Shown: positions 16,672-25,805 of the stretch, piece after piece
Numbering within the stretch: the stretch's first letter is position 1
Layout of the letters: each line of letters opens with the position of its first letter
Source of the DNA: Collimonas rhizosphaerae
GTDB taxonomy: Bacteria > Pseudomonadota > Gammaproteobacteria > Burkholderiales > Burkholderiaceae_D
Reading direction: 5' to 3'
Assembly: GCF_038896935.1 (NCBI RefSeq)
Contig: NZ_JBANDC010000024.1
Location: forward strand, 1-64,000
Length of the DNA: 64,000 nt
Position numbers and translations under genes: made by a program
The notes under the pieces: generated by a model
The model's input: the letters and a program-made list of their open reading frames with translations, nothing else
What the model was told of the DNA's origin: nothing
The model's database searches: none

Positions 16672-17595
16672 TCAAGGCGGCGCCAGGCTCGCCGCGGCGC
16701 GGTTGCGCAAGGTAACCACCCGTTTGAATACCGCCCGCAAGCGGCGGTCGCCTGCCAGCCTGGCCGTACCGCTGCAGTCGACGTAGCGCTGCGGGCCGGT
16801 GGCCAGCTGGATTTCTCCATGCAACTGCAGGCACAGGCTGACGCTGACGACCCGCTCCCAGTTCTGCAGCTGGTCGTCAGACAAGGCCGTCACTTGGGTT
16901 GCGTTCAAGAACTGGCGCGGCGTCGTGTCGCCAACTGCCGCCACGCCGTATGTCAGCCTCATGTCCTCGACATTATTGACGATCGGCTGCGCGTTGTTGC
17001 TGCCGTTGCCCTGGCAATAAAGCGAGCTGGCGCCGCTGCCGGCGTGCACCGCAGCAAAATAATGATTGCTGGCGATGGTGACGGACGGCGCCAGCATGTA
17101 CGCCGGATGGCCTGGCGGCACTGCATTCGACGCCACTCCCGCGCCATGGCAATCGACGCCGGCGCCGCTGGCCGGATCGGGGTAGTCATCCGTCCGGTAG
17201 CGGACTTCGAAAGCGGCCATCCCGGGCGCCGTGCTGCAGGAGAAATCCTTGCCTCCGGGCCCCAGCGGCTTGACGAAACCATGCTCGCAGCCGCGCAGCC
17301 CCTGGGCCGGCGCGCCGTCGGCCAGGATGAAATCGGTGATGGGCGCAGCTCCGGGCGCGGCGCTGGCCAGGTTGCCAAACCCTGCCTGCCGCAGATCCCT
17401 TTCCATCAGGACCATGGCGTAATTGCCGTCCTGGTGCAGCCGCCGTTTATCCTCGTTCAAACGGAAGCTGGCTTTGCTGCCGAGATAAAGCGACGTGCAC
17501 AGCAGCAGCAAACCGGAAGCAATCGCCAGCGCCACCAGCAATTCCACCATCGAAAGTCCGGCTTGCCTGTTGCAGATGGATGCAGGATTCAGCAT
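16672..17595 (-). CDS. pilW: Type IV pilus minor pilin PilW
   Basis: A 307-residue prepilin. A short leader is cut at QAG-LSMVELLVALAIASG (Glu at +5), followed by a hydrophobic alpha1 helix and a C-terminal globular domain with PilW-like features (MERDLRQAGFGN; several Cys pairs). It should help prime type IV pilus assembly at the inner membrane. The start overlaps the end of fimT by seven bases, so translation is coupled. The expected neighbours pilV, pilX, pilY1 and pilE are missing. Confidence 0.85.
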   Translation of the reverse strand: MLNPASICNRQAGLSMVELLVALAIASGLLLLCTSLYLGSKASFRLNEDKRRLHQDGNYAMVLMERDLRQAGFGNLASAAPGAAPITDFILADGAPAQGLRGCEHGFVKPLGPGGKDFSCSTAPGMAAFEVRYRTDDYPDPASGAGVDCHGAGVASNAVPPGHPAYMLAPSVTIASNHYFAAVHAGSGASSLYCQGNGSNNAQPIVNNVEDMRLTYGVAAVGDTTPRQFLNATQVTALSDDQLQNWERVVSVSLCLQLHGEIQLATGPQRYVDCSGTARLAGDRRLRAVFKRVVTLRNRAAASLAPP

Positions 17596-18131
17596 TCGGC
17601 AGTGTCAGGCTTTACGCTGATGCGGCCGGTGCTGGAGATGCATACCGTGCGCGCGAACTCGCCGTTGTGGCTGACGGCCAGCTTGGCGAAACTGCTGCTG
17701 GCGTTGCCGCCGCTGTTATAGGTGATCGTTTTCCTGGTGGCGGCGACCTGGCTGCTGTCATCCAGCGCCCCCTGCCGCGACAGGATCTGGCCGCTGTCGG
17801 CCACCTGCACCAGCCAGCCGGCGCCCCAGTCGTCGGCGGCGCGCTTGGCCGTAGCGGCCGCACTGCATGCGGCGGCGGCTGTGTCGGCGTCTATGCTGCG
17901 GCACACCTGCACCCCGCGGCCGCGCTGGATGGCTTCGCTGCGCGCCAGCGTCAGCGCGGCAACCAGCTGGCTGGTGTCTGCGGCCAGCCGGTTCTGGACC
18001 AGGAACCCTCGCATGGCTGGCGCCGCCAGGCTCAGCAAGATGCCGGCGATTGCCAGCGCGATCATGGCTTCGATCAGGGTCAGGCCCGCATCGGGCGCAA
18101 TCACGCGCATGGACGTTCGCAGCAAATGCAT
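17589..18131 (-). CDS. fimT: Type IV pilus minor pilin FimT/GspH-like
   Basis: A 180-residue prepilin with cleavage at DAG-LTLIEAMIALAIAG and a GspH/FimT globular domain (RSEAIQRGRGVQVCRS, WGAGWLVQVADSG). The CAGGAG box fits the ATG at 18131. It is followed immediately by pilW and preceded by a terminator after nrdR, so it should have its own promoter in the short space at 18132-18184. FimT proteins of this type can bind DNA during natural transformation in other bacteria; whether this one does is unknown. Confidence 0.85.
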   Translation of the reverse strand: MHLLRTSMRVIAPDAGLTLIEAMIALAIAGILLSLAAPAMRGFLVQNRLAADTSQLVAALTLARSEAIQRGRGVQVCRSIDADTAAAACSAAATAKRAADDWGAGWLVQVADSGQILSRQGALDDSSQVAATRKTITYNSGGNASSSFAKLAVSHNGEFARTVCISSTGRISVKPDTAEC

Positions 18132-18183
18132 AAGGCGCTCCTGGCCAGGTAGTATTCATTTCATTTTCATCAATCATTCTGAC

Positions 18184-18213
18184 AAAAAAATAGCGCCGGA
18201 CAGGCCGGCGCTA
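18184..18213 (-). terminator. Terminator after nrdR
   Basis: A 9-bp stem TAGCGCCGG/CCGGCGCTA with a 5-nt loop and seven T on the minus strand. Confidence 0.8.
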
Positions 18214-18243
18214 GCGTATTTAAGAAATGACTTCCTGCAGGAT

Positions 18244-18711
18244 TTATTTCCTGCGGCTTGGCGGCCCGGAGAATTCTTCGATCATGTTCTGGAATTCCGC
18301 CACATCCTCAAAACTCTTGTAGACCGAGGCGAAACGGATATACGCAATCTTGTCCAGGCGCTTGAGCTCGCGCATCACCAGCTCGCCGACATGGCCGGAC
18401 AGCACTTCGCGCTCGCCGCTCGACAGCAGTTTTTCCTTGATGCGCTGCAGGGCTTCGTCCAGCGCCTCGACCGACACCGGCCGCTTGCGCAGGGCCAGCA
18501 TCAGGCTGGCGCGCAGCTTGAGCGGATCGAAATCGGTGCGGCTGCCGTTCTTTTTGACGATCACCGGCATCGCCAGTTCTATCCGTTCGAAAGTGGTGAA
18601 ACGTTTGTCGCATTGCATGCAACGGCGCCGGCGGCGAATCGAGTCGCCCTCTTCCGACACCCGCGTGTCGAGCACCTGGGTTTCTTCATGCTGGCAGAAT
18701 GGACATTTCAT
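18244..18711 (-). CDS. nrdR: Transcriptional repressor NrdR
   Basis: 155 residues. The N-terminal zinc ribbon (MKCPFCQHEETQVLDTR and RRRRCMQCDKRFTTFER) is followed by the ATP-cone domain (VIVKKNGSRTDFDPLKL). It represses ribonucleotide reductase genes in response to ATP/dATP. Downstream of glyA on the same strand (206-bp gap), an order conserved in betaproteobacteria. No NrdR box was identified here. Confidence 0.95.
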   Translation of the reverse strand: MKCPFCQHEETQVLDTRVSEEGDSIRRRRRCMQCDKRFTTFERIELAMPVIVKKNGSRTDFDPLKLRASLMLALRKRPVSVEALDEALQRIKEKLLSSGEREVLSGHVGELVMRELKRLDKIAYIRFASVYKSFEDVAEFQNMIEEFSGPPSRRK

Positions 18712-18917
18712 GATGGCGGTAATCCGAAAGTGATTGCAACAGGCTGTGTCGGCAGTTCCATCTCTACATTATTCCTTTTTGCGGCCATGCGCCGATTTGA
18801 AACAAACCGGCGTTACATGGCGCATGGGCCCGTGCAGAGTTCAAGCTGCGCCGGGCCCATGGCTCTAGCCGCTTACCGACAGGCTCTGCAGCGCATCGGC
18901 AACCGGTGTTTCAAGCA

Positions 18918-20165
18918 TCAAGCTGCATATACCGGGAAAGCGTCGGTCAGTTTCTTGACTTCGGCCTTGACCCGTTCGATGGTCGCTGCGTCATGCGGAT
19001 TGTCGAGCACGTCGGCGATCAGGTTGCCGACCTTGGTCGCTTCCGCTTCCTTGAAACCGCGGGTAGTGAACGCCGGGCTGCCGACACGGATGCCGGATGT
19101 GACGAACGGCTTTTCCGGATCGTTAGGAATCGCGTTCTTGTTGCAAGTCATGTGCGCCGCGCCCAGGATCGCTTCGGCTTCCTTGCCGGTGATCTTCTTG
19201 GCGCGCAGGTCGACCAGCATCACGTGCGATTCGGTACGGCCGGAAACGATGCGCAGGCCGCGCGCGATCAGTGCTTTCGCCAAAGCGTCGGCATTCTTCA
19301 CGACTTGCTGCTGGTAAGTCTTGAATTCCGGCGTCAGCGCTTCCTTGAACGCCACTGCCTTGCCGGCGATGACGTGCATCAGCGGACCACCCTGGATGCC
19401 TGGGAAAATCGCCGAGTTGATGGCTTTCTCGAATTCGGCCTTCATCAGGATGATGCCGCCACGCGGGCCGCGCAGGGATTTGTGGGTGGTCGAAGTCACG
19501 AAGTCGGCATGCGGCACCGGGTTCGGGTATTCGCCCGCAGCGATCAGGCCGGCGTAATGCGCCATGTCGACCATGAAATAAGCGCCGACTGCCTTGGCAA
19601 CTTTGGACATGCGCTCGAAATCGATGCGCAGCGCATAGGCCGAAGCGCCGGCAATGATCAGCTTCGGCTTCTTTTCGTGCGCCAGGCGCTCGAATGCTTC
19701 GTAGTCGATTTCTTCTTTTTCGTTCAAGCCGTAGGACACCACGTTGAACCACTTGCCGGACATGTTCAATGCCATGCCGTGGGTCAGGTGGCCGCCTTCC
19801 GCCAGCGACATGCCCATGATGGTGTCGCCTGGTTTCAGCATGGCGAAGAATACGCCCTGGTTGGCTTGCGAGCCGGAGTTAGGCTGGACGTTGGCGGCTT
19901 CGGCGCCGAACAGTTCCTTGACGCGGTCGATCGCCAGCTGCTCGGCGATGTCGACGAATTCGCAGCCGCCGTAGTAGCGCTTGCCTGGATAACCTTCGGC
20001 GTACTTGTTGGTCAGCTGGGTGCCCTGCGCTTCCATGACGGCAGGCGACGTGTAGTTTTCCGACGCGATCAGCTCGATGTGTTCTTGCTGGCGGTGGTTT
20101 TCTTTCTGGATGGCGCTCCACAATTCCGGATCGACATTGGCGATGGTATGGTTTTTTTCGAACAT
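18918..20165 (-). CDS. glyA: Serine hydroxymethyltransferase
   Basis: 415 residues, the standard length. A cytosolic PLP enzyme interconverting serine and glycine with tetrahydrofolate, the main one-carbon source. Visible marks are ELIASENYTSPAV, YAEGYPGKRYYGGCEF, MVDMAHYAGLIAAG and the PLP-lysine stretch VTSTTHKSLRGPRGG. The ATG at 20165 has a GGAG box; the upstream in-frame extension is ignored. The long plus-strand frame across this gene is antisense. Confidence 0.97.
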   Translation of the reverse strand: MFEKNHTIANVDPELWSAIQKENHRQQEHIELIASENYTSPAVMEAQGTQLTNKYAEGYPGKRYYGGCEFVDIAEQLAIDRVKELFGAEAANVQPNSGSQANQGVFFAMLKPGDTIMGMSLAEGGHLTHGMALNMSGKWFNVVSYGLNEKEEIDYEAFERLAHEKKPKLIIAGASAYALRIDFERMSKVAKAVGAYFMVDMAHYAGLIAAGEYPNPVPHADFVTSTTHKSLRGPRGGIILMKAEFEKAINSAIFPGIQGGPLMHVIAGKAVAFKEALTPEFKTYQQQVVKNADALAKALIARGLRIVSGRTESHVMLVDLRAKKITGKEAEAILGAAHMTCNKNAIPNDPEKPFVTSGIRVGSPAFTTRGFKEAEATKVGNLIADVLDNPHDAATIERVKAEVKKLTDAFPVYAA

Positions 20166-20510
20166 GTGATACTCCAAACGATAAGGGTGTGCCTAAATCG
20201 AATGAGGGCCAGGATAAGGGGAAATGCGGCAGCCTCAGTCGTACTTTCCATTAGGGCTGCCCAGGCGCACGGCGGATGAAATCTCACGCTTCCCGGTGGA
20301 TGCCCACCTTTTGCCGAAGCCGCCGCGATCTTATGAATCCGCGCGGTCCGGTTTTTTCGCCAGTCACGTGAGACGAAATGGTGCGGCTATTGTAAGCGAA
20401 GCACCTGGTTTGGGCAAGATTGGGCGTAGGCCTTGAGGCGGAATAAAAAAAGCCGTCCCGGAGGACGGCTCTTGCACGAAACCTGCCAAAAAGATAATTA
20501 TTGCAGATAT
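20166..20510. other. glyA leader and receptor-gene terminator region
   Basis: This 345-base gap holds the glyA promoter/leader and, at its far end, the terminator of the TonB-dependent receptor. I see no glycine or SAM riboswitch fold by eye and no ORF. Confidence 0.5.
20445..20470 (-). terminator. Terminator of the TonB-dependent receptor gene
   Basis: An 8-bp stem AGCCGTCC/GGACGGCT, 4-nt loop, with a T run on the minus strand. Confidence 0.8.
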
Positions 20511-22859
20511 TTATATCTTGCCCGCCAGGCTGACGCCTATGGTGCGCGGCGCGACCCGGTAGCCTTCCGATACCGATTGCACGTTCGGACGCTGGATCAC
20601 CTTGTCGCTGTTGGTTAAATTCTTGACAAACAAGGTCAGCTCCCAGCGGTCATAGGTGGCGCCGACGCTAGCATCGACGGTGCTGTAGGCCGGACGCTGG
20701 TAATCCGGGTCGGTAGCCACCAGGGTGCCGTGGCTGCTGCCGGTCCAGTGCGCGGCGGCGCGGGCGAAGCCGTAATAGTCGCCCGGCAGGTTGAAGGAGT
20801 ACTGGCCGGTCAGGCTCACGTTGTATTTAGGCACGCCCTGGATCGGATCGCCGGCGTGCGCTTTCAGCGACGGCACGTCGGACGACAGGGTGGCCTTGGT
20901 GTAGCCGCCGGACAGGCCGAGCAAGATGTTGGAAGTCGGCTTGCCCTTGATCTCGAACTCGGCGCCGTAGCTCTTGGCCTTGCCGACATTGGTTTCATAA
21001 TCGAAGCCGCAGCCCGGCAGCTGGATATCCTGCTGCAGGCCATCCCACTGGATATAGAACACGGAAGCGTTGACCGACAGGCGGTTGCCCAGCAGGCGCG
21101 ACTTGTTGCCCAGTTCATAGCTCCACAGCTTGTCGGACTTGAACGAAGTCGGCGCCTCGGTGATGCCGAGATTGGCGAAGTCGGAGGCGCACAGCGAGGC
21201 CGGGATCGGACGGGTATTGCCGCCCAGCCGGAATCCTTCGGTGGCCGAGGTGTACACGGTGTTGTTGGGATCGACTTCCCAGATCAGCGAAAACTTTGGC
21301 GTGAGCTTGGAAGAACTGCTGCTGACCGATGAACTGGTCGGGCCGCCGTTCCAGTAATCGTCGCCGTTGCGGCTCAGGCTGTCGGTGGCTTGCAGGTAAC
21401 GCAGGCCGACGGTGCCGTGCAGGGTCGGCACGAAATAGTAATTGAGCTCGCCGAACACCGCTTTCTGCTCGGTACGGTAGTGGCGCTCGCTGAAGTAGGA
21501 ATTATCGTTCGGGAAAGCGATCCCGAGCTGGCCCGGATCGGCCGGATTGGCGCCGAACGCGGCGTAAGTGGCGTTCAGGCCGAAGATCGGCTCGTTGTCG
21601 GTGACATTGGTGTGCAGGTTGGCGTAATAGACGCCGCCCAGCCAGGTGAAAGGCGACACGTTCTGGTCATACGGCTTGGAGGCGACCCGGAATTCCTGCG
21701 AGAACTGCCGCACCTGGTTCTGCAGGTATACCGCCGACGGCAAGGCGCCGATCGCGGCCGCCAGGCCGGGCGGCGTGTCCGGCACCGCGGAACCGAGGTT
21801 GTTGACGGTGGTGCCGTCCTGGGTGCGGTTGAAGGTGCGCTGGTAAAAGCTGGAAACCGACACCAGGTCAGCCTTGCCCATGTCGTAGTTGACGGTCAGG
21901 CTGGGCACCAGCAGGCGGTCGTTGCCCGGTTCGCGCACCAGCTTGCTGGTCTGGTTCTTGGGCAGGGCCAGGTAGGAGGCATCGATATCCTTGGAATTGA
22001 CTTCCTGGTAGAACACCGAGGGCGTGATGCTCAGGTTGCGGGTCGGCTGCCATTTCATGGCCAGTTTCACCACGCTTGAATCCTGGGAGTTGATGCCGGA
22101 AGCGATCACATTGCCTGTGGTTGGCGATACCTGGTCGATATAGCCGCTTTCATGGCCGGTCTGGATACCGATGCGCAGCGCCAGTTCGCCCGGGATCAGG
22201 GGCTGGTTGACGACGCCGTTGACGGTGTAGTTGGTGCCGCCGCCCTTGGTCCCCGACACTTCGGAATAGACGCTGGCTTCGCGCTCCTTCAGGTTGGGCT
22301 GGTTGCTGATGAACTTGATGGTGCCGCCCATCGAACTGGCGCCATACAGCGTTCCCTGCGGGCCGCGCAGCACTTCGATGCGGTCGATGTCGAAGAACTT
22401 CGGTTCGGAACTGCCCATGCTGTACAGGTTGCGGGTGGTCATCGAAACGTCGTCGAGATAGACGCCGACGGTAGCCGAACCGGCGGCCGAACTGATGCCG
22501 CGGATTTCGATATTGCTGAGGCCGGCGCCCGCGCCGCTGGCGCCCGAGAACGAGATATTCGGCATGGCCCGCGTGACGTCGGCAAAGTTGTTGATGTGGG
22601 CGGCTTGCAATTCCTCGCCGCTGATCACCGAAATGCTGAGCGGCACCTTGCTGGCGTCCTCCTTGCGCTTTTGCGCCGTCACCACCACCGCTTCAATCTG
22701 CTCGCTCTGCTTCGCCGTTTTTTTCACTTCGGGCGCGGCGGCCGGATCGGCGCCGGCAGGCAGCTGTTGCGCGGCGGCCGTCGCTGTCGCCAGCAGCAAG
22801 GTGGAAGTTGCTGCGGCCGCAGCAATCGCGCAGGTCAGATTCGAGGAACCAGGTCTCAT
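20511..22859 (-). CDS. TonB-dependent outer-membrane receptor
   Basis: 782 residues: signal peptide (to about TAAAQ, residue 31), then a TonB-box-like segment EQIEAVVVTAQKRKEDASKV, the plug domain (residues about 70-180: LSISVISGEEL, IEVLRGPQGTLYGASSMGGT) and a 22-strand barrel. The sequence around VVVTAQKRKED and SVYSEVSGT resembles the receptor group found in sphingomonads and Burkholderiales that often imports plant or carbohydrate compounds; the ligand is unknown. It ends GVSLAGKI instead of the usual aromatic residue. No TonB or ABC importer is adjacent. Divergent from the SDR gene. Confidence 0.9.
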   Translation of the reverse strand: MRPGSSNLTCAIAAAAATSTLLLATATAAAQQLPAGADPAAAPEVKKTAKQSEQIEAVVVTAQKRKEDASKVPLSISVISGEELQAAHINNFADVTRAMPNISFSGASGAGAGLSNIEIRGISSAAGSATVGVYLDDVSMTTRNLYSMGSSEPKFFDIDRIEVLRGPQGTLYGASSMGGTIKFISNQPNLKEREASVYSEVSGTKGGGTNYTVNGVVNQPLIPGELALRIGIQTGHESGYIDQVSPTTGNVIASGINSQDSSVVKLAMKWQPTRNLSITPSVFYQEVNSKDIDASYLALPKNQTSKLVREPGNDRLLVPSLTVNYDMGKADLVSVSSFYQRTFNRTQDGTTVNNLGSAVPDTPPGLAAAIGALPSAVYLQNQVRQFSQEFRVASKPYDQNVSPFTWLGGVYYANLHTNVTDNEPIFGLNATYAAFGANPADPGQLGIAFPNDNSYFSERHYRTEQKAVFGELNYYFVPTLHGTVGLRYLQATDSLSRNGDDYWNGGPTSSSVSSSSSKLTPKFSLIWEVDPNNTVYTSATEGFRLGGNTRPIPASLCASDFANLGITEAPTSFKSDKLWSYELGNKSRLLGNRLSVNASVFYIQWDGLQQDIQLPGCGFDYETNVGKAKSYGAEFEIKGKPTSNILLGLSGGYTKATLSSDVPSLKAHAGDPIQGVPKYNVSLTGQYSFNLPGDYYGFARAAAHWTGSSHGTLVATDPDYQRPAYSTVDASVGATYDRWELTLFVKNLTNSDKVIQRPNVQSVSEGYRVAPRTIGVSLAGKI

Positions 22860-23135
22860 TGTTTTATAACCCTTATCGTAGACAGCAGTGAAAAATGCTG
22901 CTCAGCAATATTTGTGCCACGCCACGTTTCCCGGCAACGCCGGGCATCGATACCAGCGGCGATCTTGCCGGGTCAAAACCGGGGCCGGTTCCTGTGCCAC
23001 GTTCTGGTGCGGCCTGCACCAAGGCCAATACCGGGCCGCCGTTCTGCGATAGGCAATGGCGGCCCGCCAAATTGGGCTACAATTTCCGGCTGGACCAACA
23101 CCGCAACGCAATACGCAACGACAGGAGCATTGACC

Positions 23136-23882
23136 ATGATTGTCTTGATTACCGGCGCAACCGCTGGCTTCGGCGCCGAAATGGCACGTAAATTCACCAA
23201 GAACGGCCATCGGGTCATCGCTACCGGCCGCCGCAAGGACCGGCTCGACCAACTGGCCGCTGAACTGGGCGCGGCCGTCCTGCCGATCGTCATGGACGTC
23301 ACCGACAAGGCTTCGATCAGCAGCGCGCTGGTGGCGCTGCCGCCGGAATGGCAGGAAATCGACGTGCTGGTCAACAACGCCGGCCTGGCGCTGGGCGTGG
23401 AATCGGCGCAGCAAGCCTCGCTGGAAGAATGGGAAACCATGATCGAAACCAATTGCAAGGGCCTGGTGACCATGACCCGCCTGGTATTGCCCGGCATGGT
23501 GGAACGCGGGCGCGGCACCGTCATCAACCTCGGCTCCATCGCCGGCGAATATCCCTATCCGGGCGGCAACGTGTATGGCGCCACCAAGGCTTTCGTCAAG
23601 CAGTTCACGCTGAACCTGCGCGCCGACCTGGTCGGTACCGGCGTGCGCGCAACCGATATCGCGCCGGGCTTGTGCGGCGGCACCGAATTCTCCAACGTGC
23701 GCTACCGCGGCAACGACGAAGCGGCCGCCAAGGTATATGAAGGCACCCAGCCGCTGACGCCAGGCGATATCGCCGACACCGCCTACTGGGTCGCGACGCT
23801 GCCGCCCCACATCAACATCAACCGCATCGAAATGATGCCGACCTGCCAGGGTTTCGCCGGCATGAGCATCAAGCGCAACTGA
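23136..23882 (+). CDS. YdfG-like short-chain dehydrogenase
   Basis: 248 residues, the YdfG length. The NADP-binding TGATAGFGAEMARKF is at residues 6-20 with the Arg-rich ATGRRKDRL suited to NADPH; then NNAGLALG and the catalytic Ser, Tyr and Lys (GSIAGEYPYPGGNVYGATKAF). The C-terminal HININRIEMMPTCQ matches E. coli YdfG, which oxidises 3-hydroxy acids or reduces malonic semialdehyde. AGGAG precedes the ATG at 23136. It lies 89 bases before ybgC on the same strand. Confidence 0.9.
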   Translation: MIVLITGATAGFGAEMARKFTKNGHRVIATGRRKDRLDQLAAELGAAVLPIVMDVTDKASISSALVALPPEWQEIDVLVNNAGLALGVESAQQASLEEWETMIETNCKGLVTMTRLVLPGMVERGRGTVINLGSIAGEYPYPGGNVYGATKAFVKQFTLNLRADLVGTGVRATDIAPGLCGGTEFSNVRYRGNDEAAAKVYEGTQPLTPGDIADTAYWVATLPPHININRIEMMPTCQGFAGMSIKRN

Positions 23883-23971
23883 GCCGCAGGCCAAGCCGAA
23901 ACGGCTGCAGCGCGCTTCCCGCCTGCAGCCCGTCCTCCTGATTCCCCTCTACGACAGAAGCAAGCCAGACG

Positions 23972-24436
23972 ATGAGCAACCCGACCTCCGCCCCGCATCC
24001 AGACTTCAGCTGGCGCATCCGTGTCTATTACGAAGACACCGATACCGGCGGCGTGGTGTTTTATGCCAACTACCTGAAATTTTTCGAGCGCGCCCGCACC
24101 GAATGGCTGCGCGCGGCCGGCGTCGGCCAGCGCGCGCTGGAGCAGGCCGACGGCGTCATGTTTGTGGTCAAAAGCACCAGCGTCGACTATCATGCGCCGG
24201 CCAAGCTGGACGACGAGCTGCAGCTGACCGTGGTGGTCGAGCGCATCGGCCGCGTGGTGGTCGACTTCATCCAGCAAGCCTGGCGCCTCGGCGAGGATGG
24301 ACCAACCTTGCTGGCCACCGGCCGCATCAGCGTGGCCTGCGTGAACGCCGGCAGCTTCCGGCCGCAAGCCATTCCCAAGCAGGTGCTGCACAAGATCAAG
24401 CCCGGCGCCGCTGATTCCGTGCCGGCAGCGGCATAA
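23972..24436 (+). CDS. ybgC: Acyl-CoA thioesterase of the Tol-Pal operon
   Basis: A 154-residue hotdog-fold thioesterase. The catalytic motif VYYEDTDTGGVVFYANYLKF contains the active-site Asp. It hydrolyses acyl-CoA and is linked to phospholipid metabolism and the Tol-Pal envelope system. A 223-bp gap to tolQ with a dyad suggests a second promoter for the tol genes. Confidence 0.93.
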   Translation: MSNPTSAPHPDFSWRIRVYYEDTDTGGVVFYANYLKFFERARTEWLRAAGVGQRALEQADGVMFVVKSTSVDYHAPAKLDDELQLTVVVERIGRVVVDFIQQAWRLGEDGPTLLATGRISVACVNAGSFRPQAIPKQVLHKIKPGAADSVPAAA

Positions 24437-24610
24437 AGCTTGCTTTAATGCACTCAGCCAAATAGTTCGCGGCGGCAACCCTTGAACCTTCCGGCGCCGG
24501 GCATGGTCTGAGCAACATTGCAATAAACCCGGGGCCAGAGATAACGTCCGGTAACAATTTCTTCATCAATTGCTAATTTTGCGGTAAGCACTTTACGATT
24601 ACAATTCACC

Positions 24611-24631
24611 GTTTAAGTCTTTTACTTAAAC
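24611..24631. promoter_or_regulatory. Perfect inverted repeat upstream of tolQ
   Basis: GTTTAAGT, a 5-nt CTTTT spacer, then ACTTAAAC, 29 bp before the tolQ ATG. It could be an operator or a weak 5' hairpin in the tol mRNA. No regulator can be named. Confidence 0.45.
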
Positions 24632-24659
24632 CTAAGACCATTCCTCAAGACCGCTATCC

Positions 24660-25361
24660 ATGAATGTCACCCAAGATCTTTCGTTTATTACCCTCATCAC
24701 CAATGCTTCAGTGTTAGTACAGCTGGTCATGGCGCTGCTGCTGGCAGTCTCCGTGATGAGCTGGACTTACATTTTCCGCAAGATGTTCGCGATCCGCAGC
24801 GCCCGTTCGCAGACCGAGGAATTCGAACGCGCATTCTGGTCCGGCGGCAACCTCGCCACCCTGTACCAGGACGCCACCTCGAACCGCCGCAAAGGTGCGG
24901 GACAAACCGGCGCGCTGGAACGCATTTTCGAAGCCGGCATGGATGAGTTCAACAAGGTCAAGGCTTCACTCGGCAACAAGGCCGCAGGCGACTCCGCCGC
25001 CATGCTGGACGGCGCCCGGCGCGCCATGCGCGCGGCTTACCAGCGGGAAATGGATGCGCTGGAATCGCACCTGGCTTTCCTTGCCTCGGTCGGTTCGGTA
25101 TCGCCTTATGTCGGCCTGTTCGGCACCGTGTGGGGCATCATGAATGCGTTCCGCGGCCTGGCAAACGTCCAGCAGGCAACGCTGGCAGCGGTTGCGCCCG
25201 GCATCGCCGAAGCCTTGATCGCCACTGCGATCGGCCTGTTCGCCGCGATTCCGGCGGTGGTTGCCTATAACCGTTTCTCGCATGATGTCGATCGCCTGGC
25301 CATCCGCTTCGAGAGCTTCATCGAAGAATTCTCCAACATCTTGCAACGTCAGGCGCGCTAA
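24660..25361 (+). CDS. tolQ: Tol-Pal motor subunit TolQ
   Basis: A 233-residue inner-membrane protein with three membrane helices (about 20-40, 140-160, 175-195; VGLFGTVWGIMNAFRGL and GIAEALIATAIGLFAAIPAV are diagnostic of the ExbB/TolQ/MotA family). With TolR it forms the proton-driven motor that energises TolA during outer-membrane constriction. Its stop overlaps the tolR start by one base (TAATG). Confidence 0.97.
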   Translation: MNVTQDLSFITLITNASVLVQLVMALLLAVSVMSWTYIFRKMFAIRSARSQTEEFERAFWSGGNLATLYQDATSNRRKGAGQTGALERIFEAGMDEFNKVKASLGNKAAGDSAAMLDGARRAMRAAYQREMDALESHLAFLASVGSVSPYVGLFGTVWGIMNAFRGLANVQQATLAAVAPGIAEALIATAIGLFAAIPAVVAYNRFSHDVDRLAIRFESFIEEFSNILQRQAR

Positions 25362-25795
25362 TGTCCGGCCCCTCATCCATGCGCGGCGGCCGCACCCGCA
25401 AATTCAAGGCGGACATCAACGTCGTTCCGTACATCGACGTGATGATGGTATTGCTGGTGATTTTCATGGTGTCGGCGCCGCTGACCAACCCGAGCGTGAT
25501 CAATTTGCCGAATGCGGCGAAATCGGCGACGCCGCCGACCGAATACATCGAGATCACCCTCAAGCCCGGCGACCTGACCAGCGTCCGCATCAACGGCCAG
25601 AAAAGCGGCACCAGCAAGGCCGAGAGCGTGCCCAGGAACGGCTTGAAGCAAAAGCTGCAGCTCTTGCATGCCGACAAACCCGACATGCCGGTGATGATTT
25701 CGGCCGACAAGGATATTAAATACGACGAAGTGATCAAGGTCATTTCGGAAGCCAAGATGCTTGGCATTAACCGCGTCGGACTGGCGACAAAGTGA
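25361..25795 (+). CDS. tolR: Tol-Pal motor subunit TolR
   Basis: 144 residues. One N-terminal membrane helix with the essential Asp (DINVVPYIDVMMVLLVIFMV), then a periplasmic domain that binds peptidoglycan (VMISADKDIKYDEVIKVI is the ExbD/TolR signature). It pairs with TolQ. Confidence 0.96.
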   Translation: MSGPSSMRGGRTRKFKADINVVPYIDVMMVLLVIFMVSAPLTNPSVINLPNAAKSATPPTEYIEITLKPGDLTSVRINGQKSGTSKAESVPRNGLKQKLQLLHADKPDMPVMISADKDIKYDEVIKVISEAKMLGINRVGLATK

Positions 25796-25805
25796 CGATC
25801 TGGTT

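Noticed and set aside
18906..20279. 457-codon plus-strand frame opposite glyA
   Set aside because: Antisense shadow of glyA caused by high GC; no RBS or homology by eye.
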